Part shown: one piece after another, positions 10,900 to 23,449 of the stretch
How the letters are laid out: the number at the start of each line of letters is the position of its first letter
How positions within the stretch are numbered: the first letter of the stretch is position 1
NCBI GenBank assembly: GCA_933822405.4
Contig: CAKOGP040001781.1
Location: 326,800 to 390,799, forward strand
DNA length: 64,000 nt
Direction: 5' to 3'
Origin: Cylindrotheca closterium
Taxonomy: Eukaryota; Bacillariophyta; Bacillariophyceae; Bacillariales; Bacillariaceae
Notes under the pieces: model-generated
The model's database searches: none
Seen by the model: the letters and a program-made list of their open reading frames with translations, nothing else
Told to the model about the DNA's origin: nothing
Position numbers and translations under genes: made by a program

Positions 10900-13800
10900 A
10901 TGCAGTACAATACAATAGACATGGAACCACAGCCTTCCCAAGAGGCAGAAGCAGGAACAGCAGGGCAGCTCCCACTCTTGCAACAACTAGAAGAACAATT
11001 AGAGCAACAAGAGCAACGACGAGAACAGGAGCACCAAGCTCTACTAGAACAAATGGATCAGAAATTACCAGCGGAACCTCGAGTTCCTGCTGCTGCTGCC
11101 CCTGCGACTGGTACTTCTACCGCAACAACGGAAACGACAAGTACGGCTGCAACTGAAACTGAAACTGAAATTGAAACGACAATTCCACAGAATGCCGCGG
11201 ACGAAAGCGCTGAGATTTCGGTAATCTCCACTGATGCCGATGTTCCCAATGTTCCCAATGTTCCTAGTATCGCCGATCCCATGCCTCGTACGCCTTCCAC
11301 CGCGTCTACTGGGCCTGCCAATATTGTTGAAGCAGCTGCCAGTACGATGCAAACTGTCATTGAACGAGGTTCTAGCTTGCTGAGAGAATGGGACAGTGGG
11401 AATGGGAATGCGCCCCCACGGCAATCACGATCACAGCAAGGGGCAACCACAAACACAAGCATTGGCAGTCCGCTTCCCGTTGTGGCACCGGCAGTAGTCT
11501 TGAACGAAACGAGCGAAGATGCAAGTGTGACTCCCAGTGGCCGAGGAGGTGCCTATCCGGTGGCAACCTTTGTTTCCAATTTGGTCCGAACCTCGGTCAA
11601 TGAAATTCGAAGTCACATTCCCAACATTAACGATGGCCATCACCATCATCACCATCATCACGATACTATGTCACTACGAAGTGACCCTAGTATGGAACAA
11701 CAACAGCCACCTTCTTCCATTGCGGACTCGAGTTCCAACAACAACAATATGGATCAAGAATTTGTCCTCATTGATGGCGATCTGGTAGCCATACCGTCTA
11801 GTCATGAAGCACCCTTGCCAGCACCAGCACAAGCCGAACGTCAGTTTAGTCATTCCGAAAACAATATTCACCATCGCATGGCACAAGAATTCAATTCTTG
11901 GTATCCACAATCCAGTCAACAACAGCAGCAGCAGCAGCAACAACAACAACAACAGGGTTCCAATCAGCAGCAGCAATCCAACCAACAACAGTATTATCCT
12001 CCCAGTGATATGGATCAAGCATCGTATTACACGGATTCTTCCTACGATCACCGTCACACGGATCGCTTTGCCAACCCTCGGTTCTCTGGTACCGCGTCGG
12101 AACGCAAGGATTATCGCAAAAGTGGCAAAATGACCCGCTCCATGCGGGGCATTAAGAAATGGATCAAGAAAAAGAGTCGACGATCCACCAAGAATATGGC
12201 CCAAGATGAATATAGACAATCGGTCAGCGGGGCGTCCTCCAATGGGAGTCGGCCAACGTCAAGTCGGCAATTGATGATTTCAGACGATGATGATTCCATT
12301 GTATTTGCGCCTGCCAATGCAAGTGCAAATCCAGGAGGCGTGGCAGCAGCTGCTGCAGCCGGAACGGCCGCCTATGGGAATCGATTTGAAGATGATCAGT
12401 CGGCAGCATCGTCATCGTATACTAATACTACTACTAATACTATCAATGGTGGTACAACCTTGGCACCATCTCCTACTCGGCACAAACCCGATAAAAAGAG
12501 TGAAAAGAAGAAAAAGAAGAATCGATTCGAATTGAAAAAGTTGAAAAAGCAAGACAAACATTTGAAGAAATCCTACGAGCAACAACCACCATCAGAGCAG
12601 CCAACTCCACCAGAAGCTTCAATTGCCTTGGCACCACCCACCACTTTGGACAGCATGACGTCGGTGGCTTCGGTAGCATCTACTGCCACTCCAGAATACA
12701 ATCCATCCTCGTCGGTGGCCTCCATTCCACTACCGGATAACATGCCCATGTCCGTGGCCAGCATGCCAGTGGCCAGCATGCCTCCATCCATGATGGAAGA
12801 AGCATCCTCGGCAGCGGCGGCAGCAGCAGCCGTCGCAGCCATGATGCCAACTACATCATCATCATCCTTTACAAGGAATGCCAGTATTGCGGCTGAAGCT
12901 AGTTTTGTGGGCAATGCCGATCAATTGGCAGCGGTAGAAGTGGCGGGTGTCATGGATGCCTGCGTGGCAGAAGCCTATATCGAAGATCGAATGGACGATT
13001 ATGACAAGTACTACGATGACGACGATGAAAAGAAGAAAAATCATTCGTATTATCCCCGAAGTATGGTACCCAAGGATGCCGATTTCAAGGTGGACAAGTT
13101 GGATGCCCCCAATGTGGAGAGTATGCTCCTGAGGGCAGGAGAATATGCCAGGGATTTGGAGAATTCCGTGTTGGATTCCTTTTGCATCAAGCCTCCAGGT
13201 GGCATCCGAAAAAGTATCTCCCAAGGCAAATCGGATGGTGGCAGTGTTCCACTTTCCATGGCCACCTTGGACGATGGTGCCAATGTGCACAATGATATTC
13301 TCAAAATTGTCATGGTGGGAGCCGAGTCGGTGGACAAGCAAGGATTGACACGGACCTTACGGAACAAGACTCAAAAGAAGAAGGCCTCGTCACGGAAACG
13401 AACCAATACATTGGGAGTGGATGTCCATTCTTGGACACCCGACAATGATCAGAATGCCAAGTTTACGTGAGTATTATTTATGATTGGAAAACTTTTTGTT
13501 TGTGTGTATGTGTGGTGGAAAAAATATCTCATCGTTGCCTTTCTTTAGTATTTGGACGGTTCGTGGAAATGGAACGGATCAATCAGATCCCTACAATACC
13601 AACTTTGGAGCGCACCCAGGAACCCAGTCGCTCTTCTTTTCGGATCGATCTTTGTACTTGTTGGTATGGGATTTGGCAGCCGACAATGAAAAGACTTATC
13701 GGCAAGCTCATATTGACTCGTCGGACTCTGATTCTTCCGATGAGGATGACGAATTTCCGGACACGAGCAATGCCTACATTCGGGAAGAAGCCAATCGCCA

Positions 13801-16396
13801 AGCTGATCGTAACTTGCAAACAGACATTGAAGAACGGGTCTTGTCTTGGGTGGACTGCATTGCCGAACGAGGCGCTCATTCGGCCGTTCTTCCCGTAGCC
13901 TTGGTGCCAGCCAACATGTCGCCACATGAAACCAAGCGGCGGTGTGATGTCTTGCAAACCTTGTTGTTGGATCATACTGACAAGAACATGGAGGGACGAT
14001 ACGCTCCACCCAAGGTTTTGTCCGGAGCTGAAACTGTCCATTGTGTATCATTAGATACCGATATGGGAATTGATTTGCTGGAAGAGACCATTGTGGCTAT
14101 TGCCAATGATGTGGATCATTCGGTATTTGATCACGTGGGCACACCCGTGCCTAAGGGAACAGTCCTTGTGCTGGAAACATCGAAACGGCTGAAGGAGGCG
14201 GACCAGAAGCTGGTTTCTTTGGATTTGCTCATGTCGGAGCTACCTTCCGAAGAAATCTTGTCAGTGCGCGAAGTCATGGAGGCATTAGAATTCTTGTCCT
14301 CTGTTGGAGAATTGTTCTATTTTGGAAATTCGGCTAATATTAGCGCTGCAGACTTTGATGCAAACAATGTCCTGACACAGTTTGTTATTTTGTCACGAAG
14401 GTGGCTTGTCAGTGCATTGTCATGCATTCTAAGAAACGATTTGCATCGGGAATTGAATGAAACAAGAAGGTTTATGAACATGCAGCTGCTGTATAGCAAC
14501 CAGCAATTTCCAGAGAACCATGCCATCCAGACTTTGTCCGGTGGTTCCTCCAGTTGCCCGCTGCTATCTTCGTCGGATACGGAAATGCTGTGGCAGTCCA
14601 TGAGTTTTATGCGAGAAGCCGCGGACAGATCTGCTCAATTCTCAGCACATTCAACGACGTCTGCTACCATGTTTGAATTCTTGGAGACTCTGCTTGTTCA
14701 CACTGGCATCTTCTTGCCCTTGGACATCGATCGGTTCGCGGTCACAGACCATGTTTACTTTGTCCCATCGCTTCTTGCAAAGGGGGACGCCAAAAGTGTG
14801 TGGACCTACAAGTCCAGCGAGGCTTACATGACCACCCTTTGTCATTCATGGTTATTCCGCGACGGGGCTCCAGTCGATCTCATGGAGCAAGTGACTGTGG
14901 CTCTGTTGCGTGACCTTTATGAGTTCACCCACATTCTTGCATCCACCCCATCTGGAGATTTGAAGCCTCCTAGCAATCATCTTAACCGAGCCCAGTCATA
15001 TCCTTTCAGCCAGAACACTGCTGATGACTTCATTGGTTTGCATGATGGAGATGCTATTGGTGGAATTCGCATCCACCAAGTCAATTGTTGGAAGTCCAAT
15101 CTTTTGGTCAAGATTGGATGTGTGTTCCCAGAAGGGAATGAAATTCGTGAATCAACTGTCGAGATTTTTGTCTCGATTACAGATCAGTCTTCGCCTCTCT
15201 GTGTTTCGTCTGACGCCATGGGCGCAAGGATGCAACGTTTGATTGTCAGTGGAAAAGGACAAATCGGTCACCACGGACGCAAATTGTGGAAAGGCGGGTA
15301 TGGTATCGTCATGGATTCGATCAAGGCCAGCGTGGCCCACTGCACCAATGTGGACCGACAAGTTGTTTGCCCCGAATGTTTGGGGCATGTGCATCCTAGC
15401 AGCGCCAGCACTTGGAGTTGGGACAGTGTACGGGCAGCGGCTGGAACGGTTGTCAGATGCATGAAGGGGCATCGCGTCGACAGCAATTTGATTAGTGGTA
15501 TCCCAAAAATGCCTACTCCCAAGTTGGAGGTGTCAAATCATCCAACGACTGATATGCCTAAGAAGAGTGTGACAGATCTGCTTCCTTCTGTTGTGGTTGT
15601 CGGACTATGGGATTGCGAATCAAATGTCATACGAAACGTTGGCTCTGGATTCTTTGTGGACAGAAAGCTTGGTCTTGTCATTACTGCTGGTCACATTCTC
15701 TTCCAAATGGAGGCTGGACCAAACTTTGGAATTCCATATTTTGGATTGGCCAACGCCAAGGCTGTGATTGGAATCATTCGCGAAGGCGAAGATTCCAGCA
15801 ATGCCTGCTTTCGATATTTCGCCGAAATTGTGGCCGAAGATATCCACAATGTGGATGCTTGTGTACTCAGAATAACAAGCAGGATGGCAGACGATGTTGA
15901 TAATGAGACGTTACTTGGTCAACAGTCTGAGATCAGCATGGAAAATTGCATTGCCAACGAGAACCTTCCGGCACTGAAACTCACAAGACGGTACGAACTT
16001 GAAGAGACAATTCGTATCTTGGGATATAACCAAGGGGGCGAAGGTCGATTGGAGCAAGGGAAGCACGTAAATCGCTCAGCAGACTTTGCAAAAGGGTATA
16101 TTTGCAAACAATTCAAGATGTTGGAAGATGACAATTCCGAAAGTGATGACGATTCATCCTGCGGAGCAAATGGCTTCTCGCCACGAGAAGAGATTGTCAT
16201 CATGTGCCCAACAATTAGTGGACATTCTGGGGGTCCATGCGTGAACGATGAAGGCAAAGTCATTGGCATTTTATCTCGCGCAGATCCAGTGGACCGACAA
16301 CGATGTTATTTAGCTCCAACAAATGAGCTGAAATCGTTGGTCAACAAAGCGAAGAAGAACTCCTCCCGTGCAATTGGTGGGTTAAAATCATATTAG
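10900..16396 (+). CDS. ROCO-like protein: Roc-COR fused to a trypsin-like protease domain
   Basis: Two exons, 10900-13466 and 13549-16396 (82-bp intron), giving 1,804 aa; an alternative start is the ATG at 10921. Residues 1-790 are disordered low complexity: a Gln/Glu coiled coil, a His run, a poly-Gln tract near 340-363, and a Lys-rich stretch. A Roc-like domain begins about residue 798 (ILKIVMVGAES) and includes SDRSLYLLVWDLA, a typical Roc strand. A COR-like domain lies at about 1085-1200 (EALEFLSSVGELFYFG, then LTQFVILSRRWLVSAL). The C-terminal ~260 residues are a chymotrypsin-fold peptidase with the triad His1571 (ITAGH), Asp1625 (VDACVLRI) and Ser1749 (SGHSGGP). The GTPase motifs are degenerate: GAESVDKQ for the P-loop, WTVRGNG for DxxG, and ANMS at the NKxD position. 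Nucleotide binding is therefore doubtful, while the protease triad looks intact. ROCO proteins usually carry LRR, kinase or WD40 partners. Confidence 0.75.
11918..11985 (+). repeat. CAG/CAA (poly-Gln) tract
   Basis: An imperfect CAR trinucleotide run coding for a Gln-rich stretch (broken by GSN and SN) within the disordered N-terminal half of the Roc-COR-protease protein. Mixed CAG/CAA codons indicate selection for glutamine rather than a recent pure expansion. Confidence 0.8.
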
Positions 16397-16606
16397 TTAA
16401 ATTAGATTCATTCATCTCGCTGGTTTACATCTAAGGCATAGCTCAATCTATTTAACGGTTTCTAATTTGCAATTTTTTCTGTCGTAGTCCTACTGTACCG
16501 TTGCTTTTTCATCAATTCAACCTCATATTAATCATTTCATCATATTCTGTCCCGTTGTTTTGATCATTGATGGTCTATTTATGTGAAAGATTTGCCTCGT
16601 AGCTGC

Positions 16607-17368
16607 TTACTTCCCACCTTCGTAGTCAACACGCTTCCACAGAGCTAGACCTCCACCACCTCCACGTGCTGTTGCGATTTTTTCGTCCGCTGAAATCCAG
16701 TTGAAGAAGGCTCTTTTACCCTTCTTTTCGAGTTGGACGTTTCCTTCACTTCCAAGACCAGATTTAGCTCCCAAACTGGCAGCCTCTCCGGACCCAAGCT
16801 TGATGTCCCAGGTGTTGAACAACTTGATGCTACTGAAATCAAACTCAACCTTGGTCACACCACTCTTCTGAGAAGCCATCCAGGTGAAGTCACCTTTGAA
16901 CTTTACTAAAGGGAATTCTCCTGCATACAAACCGTTCTCAATCAACCACGGATCCTCGGCAGCGTTGAAAGATTGAGTAGCCTTAATGGGGAAGTAGTTG
17001 ATTCTTCCGGTTCTCTCCTGAGTGTTCACTGTTCCAGTTGTGAAGATCAAACGCCAAGAACCACCACCGTTTCCCGAGAGTGCTTCAAAAGTCTTTTGCA
17101 TTTGTTGATCGTCTTCCTTATTCTTAATTCTCATCAACTTTTCAAGATCCAATAGCGCTCCGACGACAGCATCACTGTCCTCTGCCTTTGTGTCTGCAGC
17201 GGAATACAGGATGGACTTGGCTTTCGAAATCTGAGAGTCGGTATCTGCTTCCACCGCAGACATTTGCAATTTGTGTGAATTGCCGATGTTTCGCTGTTGA
17301 ATTTGGAACGCATTGACTTGCGAAGTACAGCAAACGGCTGATGCAATGAGAAAAGAGAGACACTTCAT
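16607..17368 (-). CDS. Plastid-targeted fibrillin (PAP)-like protein
   Basis: 253 aa, single exon. The start gives a signal peptide (MKCLSFLIASAVCCTSQVNA) followed by F-Q-I-Q, a diatom NAF-type cleavage site for import into the complex plastid. The mature part has SWRLIFTTGT, resembling the W-x-LLYTT strand of plastid-lipid-associated/fibrillin lipocalin-like proteins, then INYFPIKATQSFN, FKGDFTWM and a Gly-rich C-terminus (ARGGGGGLALWKRVD), also usual in this family in algae. The likely role is lipid-pigment binding at thylakoids or plastoglobules. Plastid targeting is well supported; the exact family is less certain. It converges on the preceding gene, with about 210 bp between stop codons. 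Confidence 0.6.
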   Translation of the reverse strand: MKCLSFLIASAVCCTSQVNAFQIQQRNIGNSHKLQMSAVEADTDSQISKAKSILYSAADTKAEDSDAVVGALLDLEKLMRIKNKEDDQQMQKTFEALSGNGGGSWRLIFTTGTVNTQERTGRINYFPIKATQSFNAAEDPWLIENGLYAGEFPLVKFKGDFTWMASQKSGVTKVEFDFSSIKLFNTWDIKLGSGEAASLGAKSGLGSEGNVQLEKKGKRAFFNWISADEKIATARGGGGGLALWKRVDYEGGK

Positions 17369-17600
17369 CTTGAACTATACATAGAGTAGATATTATGGAA
17401 AACTTTGGATTTTCGAAAAATGGTTTGAGCAGACAGACAGACAGACGGACTGGCGCCAACACCTACGAGTACAGTGCAATTTCAAAATTATTTTACAAGT
17501 TTTATTGAGTTTCTCATTCGATGGGACTAGGTACCGTACTATTGTATAAAAAATACAACGAGTTTTCTTCGAGCAGCGTAGTCCATCGACATGAGTAAAA

Positions 17601-19128
17601 ATGTGGAATGACTCTCTGTGGGATGATTTCTCTTCTCTCAATCAAGAGGATTTTACAGACTCTGATGCCACGCCAGATCTTGATGAGGATTAGAGCAAGA
17701 GTGCAGAAGTATTTTCAGGACCAGTTCCGCACAATGCTTCTGATCCCAAAAGTGCTGATTCCTTGATTGCATCTCAAATGGCAAAGCTATCAGTCGATGA
17801 TCGAGAAAAGGTGTACAATGACGTCCATGGGATACCAGACGACTGTGTAGAGGAAACCCCAGAACTTATTCACAACAGTTTGTGGGGATTGCAACACGAG
17901 ATCGATATTCTACCTGACAAGAAAGCGTATAACATTGCGGAACGACTAAATCCAAAATATACCCAGGATAGAGACTTTCGACTTGCGTTTCTTCGATGCG
18001 AGAAGTTTGATTGTCAAAAAGCAGCGCTTCGATTTGTCCGTCACTTTCAAATGAAATTGGCCTTGTTTGGTCAGGATAAGCTTGTAAGAGACATTACTCA
18101 AGATGATTTAGATATGGATGAAATGGAAATTCTCCACCTTTCAAATGGAAGATTCTTGGACGCGTATGATAGGAGCGGGAGAGTCATCGCTATTGTTGTT
18201 ATGGTGAAGAAAACGTACAAGACGGACTCGTGTGTAAGTTCAGAAGTCTAGATTCGATATGCTACGATACTTTGTTGATGTCTCAATCCAACCAGCTGTA
18301 GCTTCGTAAGGGCTTTTATAACACGATGGCAGCATACCGTGACACAGAGATACAACGACGTGGCCTTGTAAATGTCACTATCCAGTTTGGAACTGAAATC
18401 CAGGGAACGAGTTCAGATAATCCTGATCTTGTCTGGAAGTTGCCAAAGCAAATTGAAGCATTTCCCTTGTGGGTCTCGGCTATCCATCTATGCTACACTA
18501 AGGAAGCATGGGAAGCTCACAATGCAATCGTAAAGACTGCACTCAACAAGCAGAGCCGAGTTAGATGTCGTGTACATTGTTGTGGTACGTGATTTGGTTC
18601 CCTAACTTTACGAGCCTAGTATGGGTCGACTTGATTCGAATCTTTGCTCATTTGGTCTTTTGATTCATACAGGCACGATCCTCGAATGTTTAGAAGAATT
18701 ACGTGGATATGGAATCGACCCATCTTCCCTACCCGTGAACAACAAAGGCGAGATTACTGATCGTATCAAAGATCATAAGAGACTGGAGCAACAACGGCGG
18801 CAGGAGCGCTTGAGATATCCTACTCCAACCGCGATTGCTGTTCCATTTTGCGAGGACGTTTTGTTGGGCAAGGGCACCCCATTTCAGATCCACCGTGGCA
18901 ACAAAAAGCTGCAACAGTTTGTAGCAGATCGGTACAAAGAAGTACGAAAGGGCGCAAAAAGGGGCAAAGAAAACTGTTGCTCAAGAAATCATTGATATCG
19001 TTAGGGGCAATGGAGGCCTTTTTCTGAAACAAGATGGCAACAGGTGGGTTCCAGTCACCGATGATGTGGCGCTATTGAAAGTGGGCGCTCTATTTCGATA
19101 TTTGCGGTTGAAGCATGGAACAAAGTAG
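17601..19128 (+). pseudogene. CRAL-TRIO-like/DUF6824 protein gene with in-frame stop and frameshift
   Basis: The reading frame starts at ATG 17601 (MWNDSLWDDFSSLNQEDF) but meets TAG at 17691; the same frame continues as conserved protein. Introns at 18234-18301 and 18585-18672 splice in frame. The CRAL-TRIO-like part contains DRDFRLAFLRCEKFDCQKAA, KLVRDITQDDLD and LVWKLPKQIEAFPLWVSAIH, as in a family expanded in diatoms. It is followed by a DUF6824 domain (VPFCEDVLLGKGTPFQIHRG). A shift from frame 0 to +1 near the A5G4 run at 18956-18964 is then needed to read the rest of that domain (TVAQEIIDIV, GGLFLK, VGALFRYLR), ending at TAG 19126. Two independent lesions make this a probable pseudogene, although either could be an assembly error. 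An intact relative would probably bind a lipid in its CRAL-TRIO cavity. Confidence 0.72.
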
Positions 19129-19561
19129 AGCAGTGACTGTTGCGCCGAATTCGGTGCACCACTAATCCGTATGTCGACGATTCTTCATCCGCAGCGCTAA
19201 ACGTACTCGAAGAAAACGAAGCATGGCATGCTAACGGCATCATCGGATGCGAACGGATGGTAGGTTGAAGGTGCCAACACCAGTGCAAGGGGAAGCCGAA
19301 CAATATTACTGGTGGACTTCAGATGATGCTCAGACGGCTAACTTCTAAGTCCCAAGGTATTTGCTTCTCCCTTGTCACCTTTCCTTGACTCGCATGCCTT
19401 GTTAATAATAGTTTTCGAATACTAAAAATATTTGAGCTCGTTCATAGAGTACTAGTAGCGTCAAAACCTACTCAAAACAAGAATAATTCGTTGATATCAT
19501 ACCTATCTCATTGTGATTATTTTCCAATTTCCCCAAGACGAAACGACGAAGCAGAAGGATC
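19129..19561. other. Intergenic, convergent 3' ends
   Basis: Between the broken CRAL-TRIO gene and the end of the leftward leucyl-tRNA synthetase gene. Nothing recognisable is seen. Confidence 0.4.
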
Positions 19562-22500
19562 TTAACGGACCCACAAATAAGGCTTGCCGGGAGTGACTAA
19601 TCCTGAGACACGTTCAGGCACATCAGCAGCAGATTCAATCTTGAGAATGTCAATCTCGGGAATTTCCAATTGTGCTTTCAAGTATTGCATACTTCCTTCA
19701 AAAATTGCGGATTGATCAAACGGCAACTGAGTATCCAAGGCAACCCTTCCGACTTCAGCCGCTTCGTTCTTCATGAACGAAGCAAATTGCATTGTGAATT
19801 TGATCATTTTCTTGTCGCTAACATTGGCACCTGTCCACGCTTTCAGGTCCTTCATAAATGTAGCAGGGAACCCAGTATCATCAGAGTATTGTTCTTGCAT
19901 CCACTGGAGTGTTTCGATCTTCCAGTCTGGGTACGTGTCGGCAACAATGATAGAAGCGGTCTTCCATCCCTTCTTAGCCTTTCCAACTTGACTTCGGAAT
20001 TGCTTCAAACTGTCTCGGAGGAGTCCGGCCTGTCGTGTTAGCAACTTGTCTTCCTCATCTGCCACTGGCCAAGGTGCTTTGACAGCCAAGCCTTCCTTTC
20101 CAAGCTTTTTCCAAAGAGCTTCAGACCTGCATGGACAAACATGTGAGTAAGATTTCACCATGCAGTCGCTTTCCAACATAAATCACGACGGAACTTACCA
20201 GTGAGGACAGACGGGACAGATCAAGATAATAAGGGCTTCGGCCCACTTTTGAATGACATCCTTGTGCATGGATACGCCACTGTCCTGGCACCAACTTCGA
20301 TATTCTGCCCTTGCCATCAGCATTTCGTACCATCCATATTGTATTCCTTCGCGGAATTGCATTCCAGCGAATGCGGTACCAGTGGCAATGATCAAGCGGT
20401 TGGTCTCGTTCTGCAACACGTTATCCATAAAGTTCAACTCGCCGCCCGTGCGAAGGTCCGAAGATGCCATTGTTTCGGTGATCCAGCCTTCCTCGTTCGT
20501 TAAAGAGAGAATGGCATGGTCAGCAGTTTCGCGACTGAAGTTGGCATCATCCAAAGAATCTCCAGCATCTGCGCATGCAAAACGAGTACCATCCACCGTA
20601 AAGTTCTCGACAGTTTCATTCATCATGAGGAAGTTTCCCTTCGATTTACTCATCTTCTCTCCGTCGACCAAAACGTGACCATTGCAGTAGTAACCCTTTG
20701 GCATGAGTTCTGGCTCATCCTCCCAGATTGCAGCGTGGTTAAACAAAGCCATCGTCAAGTGGTTGGGAATCAAGTCCTTAGCACTGACACGAAGATCCAT
20801 TGGGTACCAGTAACGGAACTCTGATTTCATCTTGTTTAAGGATTCTTCAGCGATTCCACAATCAGCAGGCATGGGTCCTTTGCGGAAGATGTAGTCAAAC
20901 ACAGCAGTGGTCAACTTCTTGGGGTCAATATTTTCGGGAGACTTGGCTTGGTCCCCATTCAAGTTATCAGCTCCTTGCAAGTGGTGGGCGATGGTGTAGT
21001 ATGCCATGTAGATCGTACTGTCAGACAAACTCTCAATCACCCACTCAGGGTCCCATGGAAGGTATGTTCCCAATCCGAATTGACGGGTGCACGCCCACTC
21101 CTTCAACCAGCCGGCAGTGTATTCGTATCTTCCCAAAGCGTTATCGTCATAAGCATTGAAAGTGTCGGCATTCAGGACGTGCTTCTTGACTGCAGCAGTC
21201 CATGATTCTTCACCGTATGCCAAATACCATTGATCAGTAGAAGCAACGACACACTCGTCATTGGTACGACTGACAACCTTGCTTTCTGGTTCAAAATAAA
21301 GGCAAGCATCGCCAGAATCGATCATTTCTTGCTTGATGATAGGCTTGACGTCGCTGACCTTCTTCCCGGCATATTTTCCAACTTGCATAATGCCCATTGT
21401 GAAGCCCTTGAGGTATGTCTCATCCTTAGCCTTGGTCAACTTGGCCTTGTCGCCACTAGACTTGATCTTCAACTTGTTGCACATGAAAACAGCGGACGCG
21501 TCACCGTAGCCTTCAATCTTGATGATAGGAACAACTTCGAAGGGCACGACCATCTCATCGGTAAGGCCAAACTTGGCACGGAATGCTTCCTTGTTTTGCA
21601 ATTCTTGGAGGGCAACGTAATCATCAGGGGCGTCACTTGGAACGGATGTGACAACACCAGTTCCCTTCGACATACTAATGGATAACAAAGGCAAAGTGTA
21701 AACCTTGTCGTATTTGGCCATAGGCGCCTTCAATGGAAGACCCAAGAGTTCGTCACCAGAGAAAGTTTCCAGACAGGTGATCTTTCCAAACTCGTTCGTG
21801 TATCCTTGGTTGTCCTTGTAGACTTGGCAAGAAAGACCACGTGCGGATCTAGCACTCATGATGAATACTTCGTTGGTAGCATCGACTTGGTAAGCACCAT
21901 ACTCCCCAGTAGGCAAGACGAAACAGTTTGTTTGCCCATACATGGTTTCGGGTCGAAGGGTAGCTGGGACAAGGTACACTGACTTGCCGCCGCAGGTATC
22001 CAAGAGCTTCTTCATCTTGGCATGTCTGGTCTCGTCTTCCACAGGCAAGACCTTGATCTTGATCAAGACATATTCTTGAGGTCCAACACCTTCACCTTCA
22101 GATCGGTCGTGGTCAGCACAAACTTGTCCATCGACCAATGAGTAAACATTGTTGCGTTTTCCGAACAGAATCTTTCCCTTGGACTTCAGAGTTTCGAATT
22201 GCCACCGGATAAAGGCGTCGTAGTAAGGATTGACTGCAGTTGTGATGAATGCTCTTCTCCAGTCCACACCAACACCGAACTTTTTCAAGTGATCGACACC
22301 AATGGGTGGGAAGTAAGAAAGCCAATGGTATGGGTCAACGAATTGTGGGATTTCTTCAGTGGGAACCATCTTTGCAAGGATATTCCATTGTCGGACAATA
22401 CCAGTTCCAGTTTTTTGAACAAGTTTTGTCTTTGCTCCCTTGGCCTTATTGCCACCAGCGGCAGCTTTGGCGGCCTTGGCTTCTGCAGCGGCTTGCATCT

Positions 22501-23030
22501 CGGCTTCCATCTTGGCACGGATTGCTGGATCGTCTTCAGGGAATTGTGGTGGAGTTCCGAATTGTTCAATTTCAGATTTCAATTTGTTGGCAGCCTAATG
22601 TTTGTGATGGTAAGGAGAGATGAAGATAAAATTGAATGAGAAATGACCCTTCAATGCAATTCAGAAATCTCCACCGAACGTAATCAACGTAAATATAACC
22701 TACCGCTTGAATTGGCATTCCCGTACAGTGAAATGCAAATGGAAACAAGACCTGCTTGCCTTGGTGACGTTCATATTGAGCTCTGAAAATAGCCTTGGTC
22801 AAGGAAAATGCGTGACCAATGTGCAGGTGACCGTTGGAATAAGGGTATGGAAAGGTGACCATAAAGGTTTCCTTGTCCTTATCGTCGGAGGGACCCACTT
22901 CAAAGGCCTTCTCTTCTTCCCACTGCTTTTGGACGGCAATTTCATTGGCGCGCATAGCGTCACGCTTGGCTGTTCCTTTCGGAGGAGCAATTCCAAGTTT
23001 CTCCATGCCCTTGGTTGCTTCGTCTGTCAT
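19562..23030 (-). CDS. LARS1: Leucyl-tRNA synthetase, cytosolic (archaeal/eukaryotic type)
   Basis: Three exons on the minus strand: 23030-22704, 22594-20199 and 20126-19562, with introns of 109 and 72 bp; the protein is about 1,095 aa, normal for cytosolic LeuRS. It charges tRNA-Leu with leucine for cytosolic translation. The class I signatures are clear: HLHIGHAF near residue 70 and GEKMSKSKGNF near residue 755. Splicing restores FHCTGMPIQAAANKLKSEI and ICPVCPHWSEALWKKLG, both family hallmarks. The CP1 editing region lies between the two signatures (for example TLRPETMYGQTNCFV and GTGVVTSVPSDAPDDY). The ATG at 23030 is preferred over 23075 because MTDEATKG fits the family; no targeting presequence is present, so it is the cytosolic enzyme. 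Confidence 0.95.
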
Positions 23031-23449
23031 ATTGATGATAATACGATATGTGACAAGGGGATCGATGAATCTCAAATCTTTATTGTTCTTGCAACCCTGA
23101 CTTTTGAAGCGGCCAGGTTTCAGGTGGAATGTACGGTTTCAATGATGGAATTTTGAAGTAAAAGCTATTTTGCGGCTTTTTTCGAATGCCAGATTCCTTT
23201 TTGACTAGAATGACAACGAGCTGCGCGAAGGGTCACAGAGCAGAACCAAGATGGTTCTTTAGCGCACGCTGTTACGTCCAACGCCTTCTTACATAAACCA
23301 AAAAAATATTTCGAACATGTGCAATTCTCTCGCGACCTCCAACTCACATTTTTGCATTTGTGCGCCTCGTTCCTGTAAGCCTCACAAAATAGTTCCAGTT
23401 TCGTCAAAACCAGACAATAATATCAAAAATCCAATCCACGCCAGTCAAC
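23031..23449. promoter_or_regulatory. Divergent promoter region
   Basis: Head-to-head spacer between the leucyl-tRNA synthetase gene and the secreted Cys-rich protein gene; it must contain both promoters. No motif can be named with confidence. Confidence 0.45.

Noticed and set aside
11058..13367. Several long minus-strand frames opposite the Roc-COR gene
   Set aside because: They are mirror readings of low-complexity repeats (poly-Gln, poly-Ala, poly-His) and show no independent features.
18621..18672. Separate small gene starting with MGRLDSNLC
   Set aside because: This part is the end of an intron; the acceptor at 18671-18672 joins the CRAL-TRIO exons in frame.
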